64,000 bases of DNA from Burkholderiales bacterium (GTDB lineage Bacteria; Pseudomonadota; Gammaproteobacteria; Burkholderiales; UBA11063), in the NCBI GenBank assembly GCA_020697255.1, contig JAJFBE010000008.1, positions 62,001 to 126,000 on the forward strand, in the 5' to 3' direction. The notes below the pieces were generated by a model. It worked only from the letters and a program-made list of their open reading frames with translations. It was not told the origin of the DNA and did no database searches. A program made the position numbers and the translations under genes. Every line of letters starts with the position of its first letter. The first letter of the stretch is position 1. Of the stretch, positions 28,484 to 37,583 are shown piece by piece.

Positions 28484-28640
28484 ATAATACCTAATGCAAA
28501 CCATTAATAAATAATGACTGTATTCGTGAGGGCTTTAAAGCTTGTTATGCTACTAGAACATTTTAAGCAAGTGTTCTATAGATATAGCATTTGGATGGAT
28601 TTTTGTTAGAGCCCTCACGTAAGCATTTATTTAACTAACA
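28484..28640 (+). ncRNA. Candidate structured RNA (nested hairpin after a -10 box)
   Basis: A TATAAT at 28484-28489 lies just before a nested hairpin. The outer stem pairs GTGAGGGCT (28527-28535) with AGCCCTCAC (28610-28618), extended by AAATAAT.../...ATTTATTT flanks. The inner stem pairs ATGCTACTAGAACA (28547-28560) with TGTTCTATAG..TAGCAT (28572-28590). A large asymmetric bubble separates the stems. The -35 region is poor. It could be a transcribed RNA, or a MITE-like insertion; no protein-coding ORF fits here. Between 28290 and 28450 there are further short hairpins (for example ACTGC...GCTTAT with ATAAGC...GCAGT). Confidence 0.4.
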
Positions 28641-28865
28641 CAACCTAGCATATAAGCAAATGTTAATAAGTCGGTATTGTAGCACAAAATAAGCCTACTG
28701 TCTATAAAAATAAAAAAATTTTAAACTCATATGTATTTAGCATTCAGAAAGTTCTGCTTTAGGCTGATTGAGAATATCCAGCATCTTAATATCCTTACAT
28801 GTATAATCCGGGTATAATTACTCCATTTTATCATACAGAATATTGCAAGGTTGTCTAAAAACTAT

Positions 28866-30281
28866 ATGATGAAAACTTTTATCTATACAAGTTTTATAGT
28901 ACTTGGTCTTATCGGAAAAACCTGGGCAAAAGAGAATATTATTTTTCTATCAGATATTCACTTTAACCCATATGGATTATGTAAAAACAGTCCTTGCCCA
29001 GTACTAAATCAGTTAATTAAAGCTGACACCAAAGATTGGCCACAGATCCTGATTAAGGATAATATTGTTAACTATAGAGCTGAAACCAGCAATGGATTTT
29101 TAATTATAGGCTTAAAAAACCTTGCTGTTATCACTAAACAAAATAATATCCATACTATTTTTTTAACCGGCGATATATTAGCTCACCACTTTGATGATGA
29201 ATATTTTAAATATGCAGATAAACAATTTCAAAACCACAAGGATTTCACAGCATTTAGTATAAAAACATCCAATTATATTATAGAACAGATAAAATCTTTA
29301 GTAAATAACCCAAAAATATTTTATGCCCTTGGTAATAATGACGGAGATCAGCCAGATTATGTAAAACCATCAACTGAGTTTTTATCTGGCTTTGCAAAAA
29401 CCTTAAGTGCTATGCTACCAGCAGCAGAACAAAAATCCTTTGAACAGATTTTTTCTATTGCCGGGTATTATAGCTTGCCCTTAAATGACAAAACTCTTAT
29501 CATAGGAATTAATAGTAATATCCTATCTGCCAAAAGTTCTGAAAAAATATTTACCTCCACCTTACAACTACATTGGTTAGAACAAACATTAGCCATGGCA
29601 CAAGAACAACACAAACATGTAATTTTGCTACAACATATTCCGTACGGCCCCGATTCTTATAAAAGTGCGATTAGCAAGACAAACGTAATGTTATTGAAAA
29701 CGCCTATCGAACAGCAGTATTTAAAAGTATTATCGAAATATAAAAATAATATTAGCGGCATTTATGCCGGGCATTTTCATAGTGATTATTTTAGGCTTAT
29801 AGCTAACAAAATTCCCATGATTTCCACCATTGCTTTTAATAGTTTCTTTGGTAATAACCCCGGGTTTAAAATACTAACCTTAAATGATATAGGATACTTA
29901 TACAGCTATACTGCTTATTATACAGACCTGGCTATTGATAAAAAATTCAACTGGCAAATTGAATATCAATTAAATGCCGCTTATCCGGGAAATATCGGAA
30001 ATATTATTAAAACAATTTCGACTAATGACATAAGTAAATTTATGTATCGTTCGGCTTATAGTGGAAACAGTACAAAATCCCGTGAACCAATTAATATTGA
30101 TTCAAACTGGGCTTATTATGCTTGTTCTATTACTAATATTAATGTATCTGAATATACCGGATGTCTCTACAATATGCGTTATAAAAATAATCTGCGTGGA
30201 TATCTTATAGATTATTTCGTCACCAAATTTCAGCAATTGTTTATATTTGGCTTAAGCCCAGAGCATTTAAAATTACTATGA
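28866..30281 (+). CDS. Secreted metallophosphoesterase (acid sphingomyelinase-like)
   Basis: About 471 residues. The ATG at 28866 or 28869 is preferred to an upstream TTG because it gives a clean signal peptide (MMKTFIYTSFIVLGLIGKTWA). Calcineurin-type metal motifs follow in order: FLSDIHFNPYG (D-x-H), FLTGDILAHHF (GD), ALGNNDGDQP (GNxD/GNHE variant), LLQHIPYG (H) and YAGHFHSDYFR (GHxH). This set matches the acid sphingomyelinase/Ppn1-like branch. Export places it in the periplasm or outside. The substrate (phosphodiester lipid, polyphosphate or nucleotide) is not decidable from sequence. It is a single-gene unit. Confidence 0.8.
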   Translation: MMKTFIYTSFIVLGLIGKTWAKENIIFLSDIHFNPYGLCKNSPCPVLNQLIKADTKDWPQILIKDNIVNYRAETSNGFLIIGLKNLAVITKQNNIHTIFLTGDILAHHFDDEYFKYADKQFQNHKDFTAFSIKTSNYIIEQIKSLVNNPKIFYALGNNDGDQPDYVKPSTEFLSGFAKTLSAMLPAAEQKSFEQIFSIAGYYSLPLNDKTLIIGINSNILSAKSSEKIFTSTLQLHWLEQTLAMAQEQHKHVILLQHIPYGPDSYKSAISKTNVMLLKTPIEQQYLKVLSKYKNNISGIYAGHFHSDYFRLIANKIPMISTIAFNSFFGNNPGFKILTLNDIGYLYSYTAYYTDLAIDKKFNWQIEYQLNAAYPGNIGNIIKTISTNDISKFMYRSAYSGNSTKSREPINIDSNWAYYACSITNINVSEYTGCLYNMRYKNNLRGYLIDYFVTKFQQLFIFGLSPEHLKLL

Positions 30282-30425
30282 TTGACAATAGGCCTATAGC
30301 TATACTTGCAATTATCGGATTTAATCAAATATGCCATAGCGAATAAAATACCCTGGCAGCTGTAAAATCATCAATAACAATCTTTCTGATATCTTTTTTT
30401 GCTCCATGTTAATATTATATTTATC

Positions 30426-31292
30426 TTAAACTTTTTCTAACTTACTAATCCGTTTCATGGCTGGTGGATTTGCAGCTGTAATTCTTTCCCATATGGAACT
30501 TTGTGGATTAGTGATTAGATGCATTGTTTCTAAATAGCTAACCAACCCATCTTTATAACCAACCTCTTTAACAAACATATCTGCCCGATAGGTATATTGT
30601 CGCGACATAAAGCCTAGGCTTATGTCAAAAAATTTATTAGCTCCCCAGCTAAAAACTATTACCGGTAAAAATAGCATTAATAAAACAAAAATAATAAATG
30701 GCATCAGATGCGGCCCTTTCTTACCAAATTTTTTAGATATAATAGACAGCCACCTAAAGCAAAACATTACTACCATATGTAGTCCAATCACCGTTCTGGT
30801 TGCCAAGCTACTAAAAATAAACATACTCAAAATGAAGCTATCCTTATTATATAGGTGTCCCAATTCATGAGCAATTACTGCTTTTATTTTATCATCCGTT
30901 GCCGTTCTTAGTAATCCATCGCTAATTAGTAAAGTGTCGCTGCCTAGTGCGTGTGAATCAGGTATTTGGCTATTAACTAACTTGATCTTTAATTGATCTG
31001 TTGTGTAATTTGTTCGTTTAGTCTGATTTACCCTGTCTATAACTTCAAGTAGCAGGGGTTCTATTTTTTGCTGCTCACTGGTAATTGGCAAACGGCATCC
31101 CATATATAGCTCCAGTAAATATGTACCGGCTTTAGATATACCAATTACCATTAGAGCTGTTGTTAGCAGGTAGCCAAACAATAACCAGTTAGTTGGTTGT
31201 GTTATATGTTTATTTATTAGAATATCAGCAAATAGATACGTGATACTAAGTAGAAAACTATTTACTAACCAGCTAATTAAAACTAAAATCAT
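30426..31292 (-). CDS. M48-family membrane metallopeptidase
   Basis: A 288-residue protein with membrane helices near the N-terminus and around residues 160-220, and the zinc motif HELGH (142-146) in VIAHELGHLYNKDSF. The preceding SDTLLISDGLLRTATDDKIK segment is typical of HtpX/Ste24-like M48 enzymes. The third zinc ligand normally lies in E-x-x-AD; here the aligned segment is QYTYRADMF, with no Glu in the expected place. It is unclear whether another residue substitutes or activity is altered. Possible role in membrane-protein quality control. Confidence 0.75.
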   Translation of the reverse strand: MILVLISWLVNSFLLSITYLFADILINKHITQPTNWLLFGYLLTTALMVIGISKAGTYLLELYMGCRLPITSEQQKIEPLLLEVIDRVNQTKRTNYTTDQLKIKLVNSQIPDSHALGSDTLLISDGLLRTATDDKIKAVIAHELGHLYNKDSFILSMFIFSSLATRTVIGLHMVVMFCFRWLSIISKKFGKKGPHLMPFIIFVLLMLFLPVIVFSWGANKFFDISLGFMSRQYTYRADMFVKEVGYKDGLVSYLETMHLITNPQSSIWERITAANPPAMKRISKLEKV

Positions 31293-31311
31293 AATATAAC
31301 ACTCAACTCCA

Positions 31312-32418
31312 TTACTGGCATTTGCCGCGTAAATCTATCTCCCAACAATCAATTACAATATCGTTTTCGGTAATATAAAATTTATCAAATAGATTTATCG
31401 TCGGATCACAATGACCAACTACTAATTCAAGCACATCACCTAATTTTGGCAATTTACCATTATTAATTACCATAACCTTTCCATGTTCATCACCAAAGCC
31501 ATCCCAATCATATATCAAGTTTTGCTGGTTTATAATAGTTGGTTTGGTATCTACCTTATACATAGCTTTAGTCCCGGCATCAACCGTTACATGTGTCGAC
31601 TGATTAGTGCTAATTACTGTAGTTAGCATAGTCATAGCCGGCAAAAATTTATTATCGGCAAATTCAATATTACTATATTCCTGATCCATAACGGTATAAG
31701 AGCCGGGCTGAATTTCGCTAACTGTAGGAATATTTGCATCAATACTAAAAGTGCCCGTTCCACTGCCAGTTTGTATACTACACTCAATTCCGGCATCAAC
31801 CAAATCCTGTTTTATTGCCCCGGCTTTTTGCAAAATCTCTTTTGATGCTTTAGTACGTAACCTAATATCTGCTATATGTTGTATATGCCCAGCATAACAT
31901 TGAATACCTTTAAGACAAAGGTTACTAAACTTATTTAATTGTTTTGCTATCTCAATTACTTCGGTAAAAACTACCCCGGTCCTGCCAATTCCACCATCAA
32001 TATCTAATAAAACATTTAGTTTTAGATCATGCCGAGCTAAGAGTTCATTAATTGTTTGTGCATTTACCAAATTATCTATTATTAACATTGTATCCGGAGC
32101 TAACTTCAACACTTTAACTAATATTTGCATTTTATTTAGAGATACAATTGGTGAAGTAATCAAGATACCTTTTATTTTATTTTTGGCAAGTTCATAGGCT
32201 TCCGAAACTTTAGTAACACATATTCCTATAGAGCCAGCTTCAAGCTGCAGCTGGGCAATTTTACTGCATTTATGCGTTTTAGCATGCGGTCTTACACCTA
32301 TGCCCTTTGCTTCAGCAAATTCTTGCATGCTGTGTATATTATTTAATAGCTTGGTTTTATCTATCACTAAGACTGGTGTATTTAACTGATTTTTGTGTAG
32401 ACCTATATATTCTGACAT
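31312..32418 (-). CDS. D-threonine aldolase / D-serine dehydratase family PLP enzyme
   Basis: A 368-residue enzyme of the DSD1/D-TA fold type III family. The PLP lysine lies in GVRPHAKTHKCSKIA near residue 45, within an alanine-racemase-like N-terminal barrel (LNVLLDIDGGIGRTGV; GIQCYAGHIQHI). The C-terminal beta domain carries the metal-binding His/Cys pair in VVGHCDPTINLFDKFYI. Such enzymes cleave D-threonine or 3-hydroxy-D-amino acids, or dehydrate D-serine; sequence alone does not separate these. It lies between waaA and the M48 gene, same strand. Confidence 0.82.
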   Translation of the reverse strand: MSEYIGLHKNQLNTPVLVIDKTKLLNNIHSMQEFAEAKGIGVRPHAKTHKCSKIAQLQLEAGSIGICVTKVSEAYELAKNKIKGILITSPIVSLNKMQILVKVLKLAPDTMLIIDNLVNAQTINELLARHDLKLNVLLDIDGGIGRTGVVFTEVIEIAKQLNKFSNLCLKGIQCYAGHIQHIADIRLRTKASKEILQKAGAIKQDLVDAGIECSIQTGSGTGTFSIDANIPTVSEIQPGSYTVMDQEYSNIEFADNKFLPAMTMLTTVISTNQSTHVTVDAGTKAMYKVDTKPTIINQQNLIYDWDGFGDEHGKVMVINNGKLPKLGDVLELVVGHCDPTINLFDKFYITENDIVIDCWEIDLRGKCQ

Positions 32419-32466
32419 GTTTGTTCCCTTATAATTCCTAAGTGTTATATTATTCCGGCGTGTATA

Positions 32467-32496
32467 GTCACTCCCGCGAAATCAGGAATCCAAAAA
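32467..32496. repeat. REP-like intergenic repeat remnant
   Basis: GTCACTCCCGCGAAATCAGG followed by AATCCA resembles the widespread proteobacterial palindromic repeat type GTCATTCCCGCGAAAGCGGG, with one arm mutated. It directly abuts the parS-like site. Confidence 0.35.
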
Positions 32497-32512
32497 TGTT
32501 TCATGTGAAACA
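32497..32512. promoter_or_regulatory. parS-like ParB binding site 1
   Basis: TGTTTCATGTGAAACA, differing from the common chromosomal parS sequence TGTTTCACGTGAAACA at one position. It directly abuts the waaA stop codon. An identical copy lies at 36231-36246. Confidence 0.6.
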
Positions 32513-33775
32513 TTAAATATATGCACTAATAAAATCAAGAATCTGCTGTGAGGCACCCTGATACTGCTTGGTAAACAATTGACAATTATGCGCCATCAAG
32601 TTATATTCTGCATTATTTTTTTGTTTTTCTGATTTGTCTGTGGCAAATAACCTATCAATTACCTTAAAGCATTCCTTAACATCTTCTACTTGGATAGCAC
32701 ATTTATTTTGCACTGCATCTTTGGCTATTTTAGCAAAATTAAATGTTGATGGGCCTAGTATAACCGGTTTATTTAAAAATATTGGTTCAATTAAATTTTG
32801 TCCACCAAAATTATTTATGCTGCCACCCATAACTGCTAGATCAGACATAGCGTAGTACATAAACATTTCACCCATACTATCGCCTAGAAGCACCTGGGTA
32901 TCTTGATCTAATGGTTTGTCATCACTTCGTTTAATATACTTTATATTATATTTTATTAACAATTCTTCAACCAACTTAAATCGTTCAAGATGACGCGGCA
33001 CAATAATAATTAGGTAGTTCGGTTTTTTTATATTACTTATTATCAGCTCTTCTTCACCATCCCGTGTGGAAGCAAAAATAACTATTTTTTTATTTGCTAC
33101 TGGTTCTTTTAATTCTGTGGCTAATTCAAAATATTTTTTATCTACATTTAAATCAAATTTGGTGCTGCCTACTACTAATTTCTGTCCACAAAAGCCTAGC
33201 TTGGTAAAATTGTCCTGTGTGGTTTGATCCTGGCTTAAAATGGCACTAAATTTGTTTAGTGTTGGCTTTAAAATATAACTTATCTTCCTATAGCCATTAA
33301 ATGACTTTGTAGATAATCTAGCATTTACCAGAAATAACGGGGTCTCAAATTCTTTTGCGTAATGGATTAAATTAGGCCATATTTCAGTTTCCATAATCAA
33401 GCCTATTTTCGGTTTAAAGGTTTTGTAGAAATTAATTACTGCATGCGGTAAATCATACGGAATATAATTAAGCACTACATTAGGATACAAGTTTTTAGCT
33501 GTGTTCCTGCCTGTTGGCGTCATTTGGGTTACTAGTATCTGATATGTTGGGTACTTCTCTTCAATTAGCGCTATTAATTTAGCAGCAGCCCTTATCTCTC
33601 CAACTGATACAGCATGTATCCATATGATGGGTTTTTTAGCCGTATTTTTTAGCCCAAACCCAAATCTTTCATTCCAATTATAATTATACTCTGGATTTTT
33701 TCTTCCACGCTTTATTAGATATAGCGGCAATACGGGCATAAGCACGTATAATATTAAAGAATAAATATATCTCAT
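32513..33775 (-). CDS. waaA: 3-deoxy-D-manno-octulosonic acid transferase WaaA (KdtA)
   Basis: Transfers Kdo from CMP-Kdo to lipid A at the inner membrane. The 420-residue protein has an N-terminal membrane anchor (YIYSLILYVLMPVLPLYLIK), the conserved IWIHAVSVGEIRAA, LNYIPYDLPHAVINFYKTFKP with IGLIMETEIWPNLI (catalytic Glu region), and the C-terminal GGSINNFGGQNLIEP donor-binding segment. These match KdtA throughout. Its start codon is immediately adjacent to the waaC stop, indicating a waaC-waaA operon. The gene is AT-richer than the glycogen locus, with many Lys/Asn/Ile. Confidence 0.95.
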   Translation of the reverse strand: MRYIYSLILYVLMPVLPLYLIKRGRKNPEYNYNWNERFGFGLKNTAKKPIIWIHAVSVGEIRAAAKLIALIEEKYPTYQILVTQMTPTGRNTAKNLYPNVVLNYIPYDLPHAVINFYKTFKPKIGLIMETEIWPNLIHYAKEFETPLFLVNARLSTKSFNGYRKISYILKPTLNKFSAILSQDQTTQDNFTKLGFCGQKLVVGSTKFDLNVDKKYFELATELKEPVANKKIVIFASTRDGEEELIISNIKKPNYLIIIVPRHLERFKLVEELLIKYNIKYIKRSDDKPLDQDTQVLLGDSMGEMFMYYAMSDLAVMGGSINNFGGQNLIEPIFLNKPVILGPSTFNFAKIAKDAVQNKCAIQVEDVKECFKVIDRLFATDKSEKQKNNAEYNLMAHNCQLFTKQYQGASQQILDFISAYI

Positions 33776-34732
33776 TTATTTAATTTTTTCAAATAAATCA
33801 ATAATATCACTGACTAACGGAGCTGTACCTTTACTACCAACATTTTTTGCTTTTACAGATTCAAAAACCCCTGTTTTTGCCGGGTCAGAATCGGTATAAA
33901 TAGCAATTAGCTTTTTATCCAAGGCATTGGCCAGATGTATTAAGCCGGTATCAACACCAAATACAAACCTGGCATTTATAATCAACTCTGCCATCTCGTT
34001 ATAATTTAAAACCCGGTCACAGACAATGATTTTATTAGATTCTGCTATTTTTTTTATACTCTCTGCCTCAATCTTTTCAAGCATATTGCCATAAGGGAGA
34101 ATAACATCCAGATTATAGCCCTTAACTAAATAATCGGCCAAAGTTGCCCAATTATTTTTACTATACTTTTTGCTATCTTTAGAGGTAGAATGAAAAAATA
34201 TTACGTAGCCTGGTTCATTATTATTTATATGACTTTTAAAATCTAGACCAAAATTTACTGTATTAGTATCTATTTTATAATCAAATATCTTACTGGCTAA
34301 TAAGCGGTTCTTAGTTGTTGCCAAATATTCCTTACCGGTTTCATAACTATAATTATAAAATTTATTTGCCAATTTTTCTTTTATAGAATACTTGCCAAGA
34401 CCATAAACTGTTCCCTTAAAAACCCTGGTAAATATAGCACTTTTAACTAATCCCTGAGCATCAATAATATAATCATATTCCCTATTTTTAAGTGAACTTT
34501 TCCATTTTATAAACTCAAATATTGCACTAAGTTTACTAGCTTTCCAGCGTCTTAATGGGATTGGTATTACTGTAGTTATTTGTGGGCAAAACCTGGCAAT
34601 ATCTTTAAAGTTTTCATCCACCAGCCAGTCTATTGCATAATCCGGATTATTTTTCTTTATATCATAAATCATAGGGAATGTATGTATAATATCCCCTAAT
34701 GAAGATAATCGAATGATAAGGATTTTTTTCAT
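33776..34732 (-). CDS. waaC: Lipopolysaccharide heptosyltransferase I
   Basis: GT9 enzyme adding the first heptose to Kdo2-lipid A. The 318-residue protein opens MKKILIIRLSSLGDIIHTFP, the diagnostic GT9 N-terminus, and contains YDYIIDAQGLVKSAIFTRV and the C-terminal FGVDTGLIHLANALDKKLIA motif with the donor-binding D-x-G-x-x-H. WaaC is preferred over WaaF from the DAQGL...K segment and pairing with waaA. It is the first gene on the left of the AT-rich divergent gap. Confidence 0.9.
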   Translation of the reverse strand: MKKILIIRLSSLGDIIHTFPMIYDIKKNNPDYAIDWLVDENFKDIARFCPQITTVIPIPLRRWKASKLSAIFEFIKWKSSLKNREYDYIIDAQGLVKSAIFTRVFKGTVYGLGKYSIKEKLANKFYNYSYETGKEYLATTKNRLLASKIFDYKIDTNTVNFGLDFKSHINNNEPGYVIFFHSTSKDSKKYSKNNWATLADYLVKGYNLDVILPYGNMLEKIEAESIKKIAESNKIIVCDRVLNYNEMAELIINARFVFGVDTGLIHLANALDKKLIAIYTDSDPAKTGVFESVKAKNVGSKGTAPLVSDIIDLFEKIK

Positions 34733-35290
34733 AATAATTAAGCTATAGTTACCTTAAATTGTATAAGTACTTATTATAACTTAATTAGCTTTATAGCAGT
34801 AAATTCTGTTATATTTGTTATACTTTTAAAGTTAAGTATACTAGTATCATTAGAAAATAATTAAAAACTATTATTCTAATAGTAATAGATCAGATTTCCA
34901 ATATATAGGCTTGTTTTAAAAATAATATAAATTTATAATATATTAACATTTAAATGTTGATAACTTTTAAATAGGATGTTTATAATACCAAGATATGCAC
35001 AGTTTTTCAGCTATTAATAAAATTATTAACAATTAATAAGAAAGATACCTGAAACTTAATGATTTACTTATTAACAATATAAGATCTTGATATAATTAAA
35101 TTAAAGTTAGATATTAACAGAAAAATATATTGATAACATTAATAATAATATATATAATATATAAGAAATAAATAATAATGTTAATAATATTTTTATTCAA
35201 AATAAGTCTTAAATAGAAAAGTAATTATTTAAATAAAATCCGTATTTTATGAGATAATTATGTCCTAAATAATTATGGAATTCTTTTTAC
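34733..35290. other. Candidate replication origin region (AT-rich, DnaA-box-like 9-mers)
   Basis: A 558-base gap without genes, more than 80 percent A+T by eye. It contains 9-mers of the form TTAT(T/C)AACA on both strands: 34955-34963 (minus), 35023-35031, 35068-35076 and 35179-35187 (minus). These are one base off the DnaA box TTATNCACA. ATATTAACA occurs at 34940-34948 and 35111-35119, and ATATGCACA at 34993-35001, one base off the consensus. waaC and fpr diverge from it, and identical parS-like sites lie 2.2 kb left and 0.9 kb right. dnaA, dnaN and rpmH are not adjacent, so the assignment is inference. Confidence 0.45.
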
Positions 35291-36067
35291 ATGACAAAGC
35301 CTGATAAATATACTACAGAAAAAATAACGTACCTTTATAAATGGACTGATCATCTTTTTAGCTTTAAAACCAGCAGAAATGAAAGTTTTAAATTTATTCC
35401 AGGACAATTTGCCAGGTTAGGTGTAGATAAAGAAGATGGCACTATTGTATGGAGACCATATTCTATAGTATCTGCTGATTATGATGAAGAATTAGAGTTT
35501 TATTCAATTATAGTGCCAGATGGTGAATTCACCCAAAGACTTAAAAACTTGAACGTAGGCGATACTATATACATAGATAAGACCAATTATGGATTACTTA
35601 CAACCGATAGATTTGAAAATGGTAAAGACTTATGGTTTTTATCTACCGGGACAGGACTAGCACCATTTATTTCTATATTGTATGATTTTAGCATTTGGGA
35701 ACAGTACGAAAAAGTTATATTGGTACATTGCGTACGTACAAAAGAAGAATTAGCATACCAAGACCTAATAAACAGCTTTTTTACCCATGAATATTATGCC
35801 GAATTGGTTAAAAATAAACTGGTTTATGTAAAAATAATCACCAGAGAAGAAAATGGAGCAGATTTGTACGGTAGAATAACCGAATTATTAAAAAATAATA
35901 AATTAGAACAACATGTTGGCACGCCAATAACTGTATCTGACAGTAGAGTAATGATTTGTGGTAATCCGGAAATGGTAGATGACACCAGAAATATTCTTGC
36001 GGAAAGAGGTTTAGCGATATCGCGTAGAGGTAAGCCGGGTAATATGGCTGTTGAGAATTATTGGTAA
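35291..36067 (+). CDS. fpr: Ferredoxin-NADP+ reductase
   Basis: FAD enzyme exchanging electrons between NADPH and ferredoxin or flavodoxin. The 258-residue protein carries the FAD motif WRPYSIVSA (R-x-Y-S) in strand 4, VGDTIYIDKTNYGLLT, the NADP-binding FLSTGTGLAPFISIL, and the C-terminal MICGNPEMVDD with terminal aromatic VENYW. Length and the bacterial-type C-terminus match subclass I Fpr of proteobacteria. It may serve the ISC ferredoxin encoded at 6.1 kb. It is the first gene to the right of the AT-rich divergent gap. Confidence 0.93.
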   Translation: MTKPDKYTTEKITYLYKWTDHLFSFKTSRNESFKFIPGQFARLGVDKEDGTIVWRPYSIVSADYDEELEFYSIIVPDGEFTQRLKNLNVGDTIYIDKTNYGLLTTDRFENGKDLWFLSTGTGLAPFISILYDFSIWEQYEKVILVHCVRTKEELAYQDLINSFFTHEYYAELVKNKLVYVKIITREENGADLYGRITELLKNNKLEQHVGTPITVSDSRVMICGNPEMVDDTRNILAERGLAISRRGKPGNMAVENYW

Positions 36068-36230
36068 TATACTCATTGTTTTTGAACATCGACTTTATCA
36101 TTTTTTATAAATATATTCTCATATATTATCTAGACTACGTAGCAATTTATTTCGTCGTTCCTCATCTAGAATTCAGTATATTGAGTATACAATATAAAAC
36201 TCAAGTTATTTGAGTATATTTTAAATATAG

Positions 36231-36246
36231 TGTTTCATGTGAAACA
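36231..36246. promoter_or_regulatory. parS-like ParB binding site 2
   Basis: TGTTTCATGTGAAACA, identical to the site at 32497-32512 and one base from the common parS sequence. It lies 15 bases before the rsmB start, so it could also affect that gene's translation or transcription start region. Confidence 0.6.
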
Positions 36247-36261
36247 TTATTAAAACTAAAT

Positions 36262-37548
36262 ATGATAAATAATAAAAAATCTGCAAACTATAAAAAAAGT
36301 GACTATGCTATTATAACTGATTTACATCTAATCCTAAAAATATTATCCGAAGTTATATCGGGTAAAAATCTAAATGAATCTTTCAATAAAAATATAAACG
36401 TTGAGAATATAAATGTAAGTAGAGTAAAAGATGTAACTTATGGTGTTATGCGTTATTTTTTTATTTTAAATTATATAATAAATAAACTAATAAAAAATGA
36501 TCCGGAAAGTGAAATACGGATTTTGCTGTTAATTGCTCTCTATGAAATAAAATATAGCAAAAAACCGGCATATGCAATTACTAACGATATAGTAGAGTTT
36601 AGTTTTAAATTAACTAAAAATATAAAAATCAAAAAATTTGTTAATGCCATAATACGTAATTTTTTACGTAGACAAATTGAATTGGAAAAAGAGTTAGCAA
36701 ATAATTTAGAGTACAAATATAACGCTCCACAGTGGTTAATAAATAAATTAAAAAATGACTACTCAGATAATTGGGAAAGCATATTAAATTGTTCTAATAA
36801 TAAACCTAAAATATGTTTAAGAGTAAATTCAAAGAAAATAACAGTAGATGACTATATAAAATATTTGAATGAAGAAAATATTAAATATAAACTAGTAGAT
36901 AAAGTAATTGTACTAGATAATACAATTGCAATAGAGAAAATACCATTTTTTAAAGAAGGCTACGTATCTATTCAGGATATACATGCTCAGAAATTAAAAG
37001 ACGTCATTAAGTTTGAACCTAACCAATATGTACTAGATGCATGTAGTGCACCAGGTGGTAAATCCTGTCAGATACTTGAAAATAATCAGGTTAACTTATT
37101 AGCTTTGGATATTGATAATAATAGATTGGATAAAGTGCGGCAAAATTTAGATCGATTAAATTTGAAAGCAAATACCATATGTGCTAATGCGGCCGAAATG
37201 GACTGGTGGGATAAAAAACAATTTGATGTAATAATTGCTGATGTACCATGCTCAGCAAGTGGTACATTTAAAAAAAATCCAGATATTAAATTTCACCGTA
37301 AAGTAAGTGATATAAAAAATTTTGTGGCTACGCAAAGAGAAATTATATGTAATTTATGGCAGATGTTAAAAGATAATGGAAATATGGTTTACATAACCTG
37401 TTCAATTTTTAAAGAAGAAAACCAGGATAATATAAGCTTCTTTAAACAAAAATTGAAAGACATAAAAGTAATTAGTGAAATGCAATTATTGCCAGATGGA
37501 AATGGTGATGGGTTTTATTATTGTGTATTGAAAAAGTTGGTTAAATAA
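36262..37548 (+). CDS. rsmB: 16S rRNA (cytosine-967-C5)-methyltransferase RsmB
   Basis: Methylates C967 of 16S rRNA. The 428-residue protein has the N-terminal NusB-like domain (LIALYEIKYSKKPAYAITND) and a Rossmann methyltransferase domain with motif I VLDACSAPGGKSCQILE, motif IV DVPCSASGTFKKNP and the catalytic TC in VYITCSIFKEEN. All RsmB features are present. Composition is strikingly AT-rich (Lys, Asn and Ile dominate), more so than the glycogen or gsp genes. fmt/def, common partners, are not adjacent. No strong ribosome-binding site is visible. Confidence 0.93.
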   Translation: MINNKKSANYKKSDYAIITDLHLILKILSEVISGKNLNESFNKNINVENINVSRVKDVTYGVMRYFFILNYIINKLIKNDPESEIRILLLIALYEIKYSKKPAYAITNDIVEFSFKLTKNIKIKKFVNAIIRNFLRRQIELEKELANNLEYKYNAPQWLINKLKNDYSDNWESILNCSNNKPKICLRVNSKKITVDDYIKYLNEENIKYKLVDKVIVLDNTIAIEKIPFFKEGYVSIQDIHAQKLKDVIKFEPNQYVLDACSAPGGKSCQILENNQVNLLALDIDNNRLDKVRQNLDRLNLKANTICANAAEMDWWDKKQFDVIIADVPCSASGTFKKNPDIKFHRKVSDIKNFVATQREIICNLWQMLKDNGNMVYITCSIFKEENQDNISFFKQKLKDIKVISEMQLLPDGNGDGFYYCVLKKLVK

Positions 37549-37583
37549 AAGATTAAAGTGGCAATAAATTTACAAGGAAGATA

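Noticed and set aside
28484-28640. 6S RNA (ssrS)
   Set aside because: The general shape is similar, but I could not match the conserved bubble sequence, and the usual neighbour (5-formyltetrahydrofolate cyclo-ligase gene) is absent. Listed only as an uncharacterised candidate.
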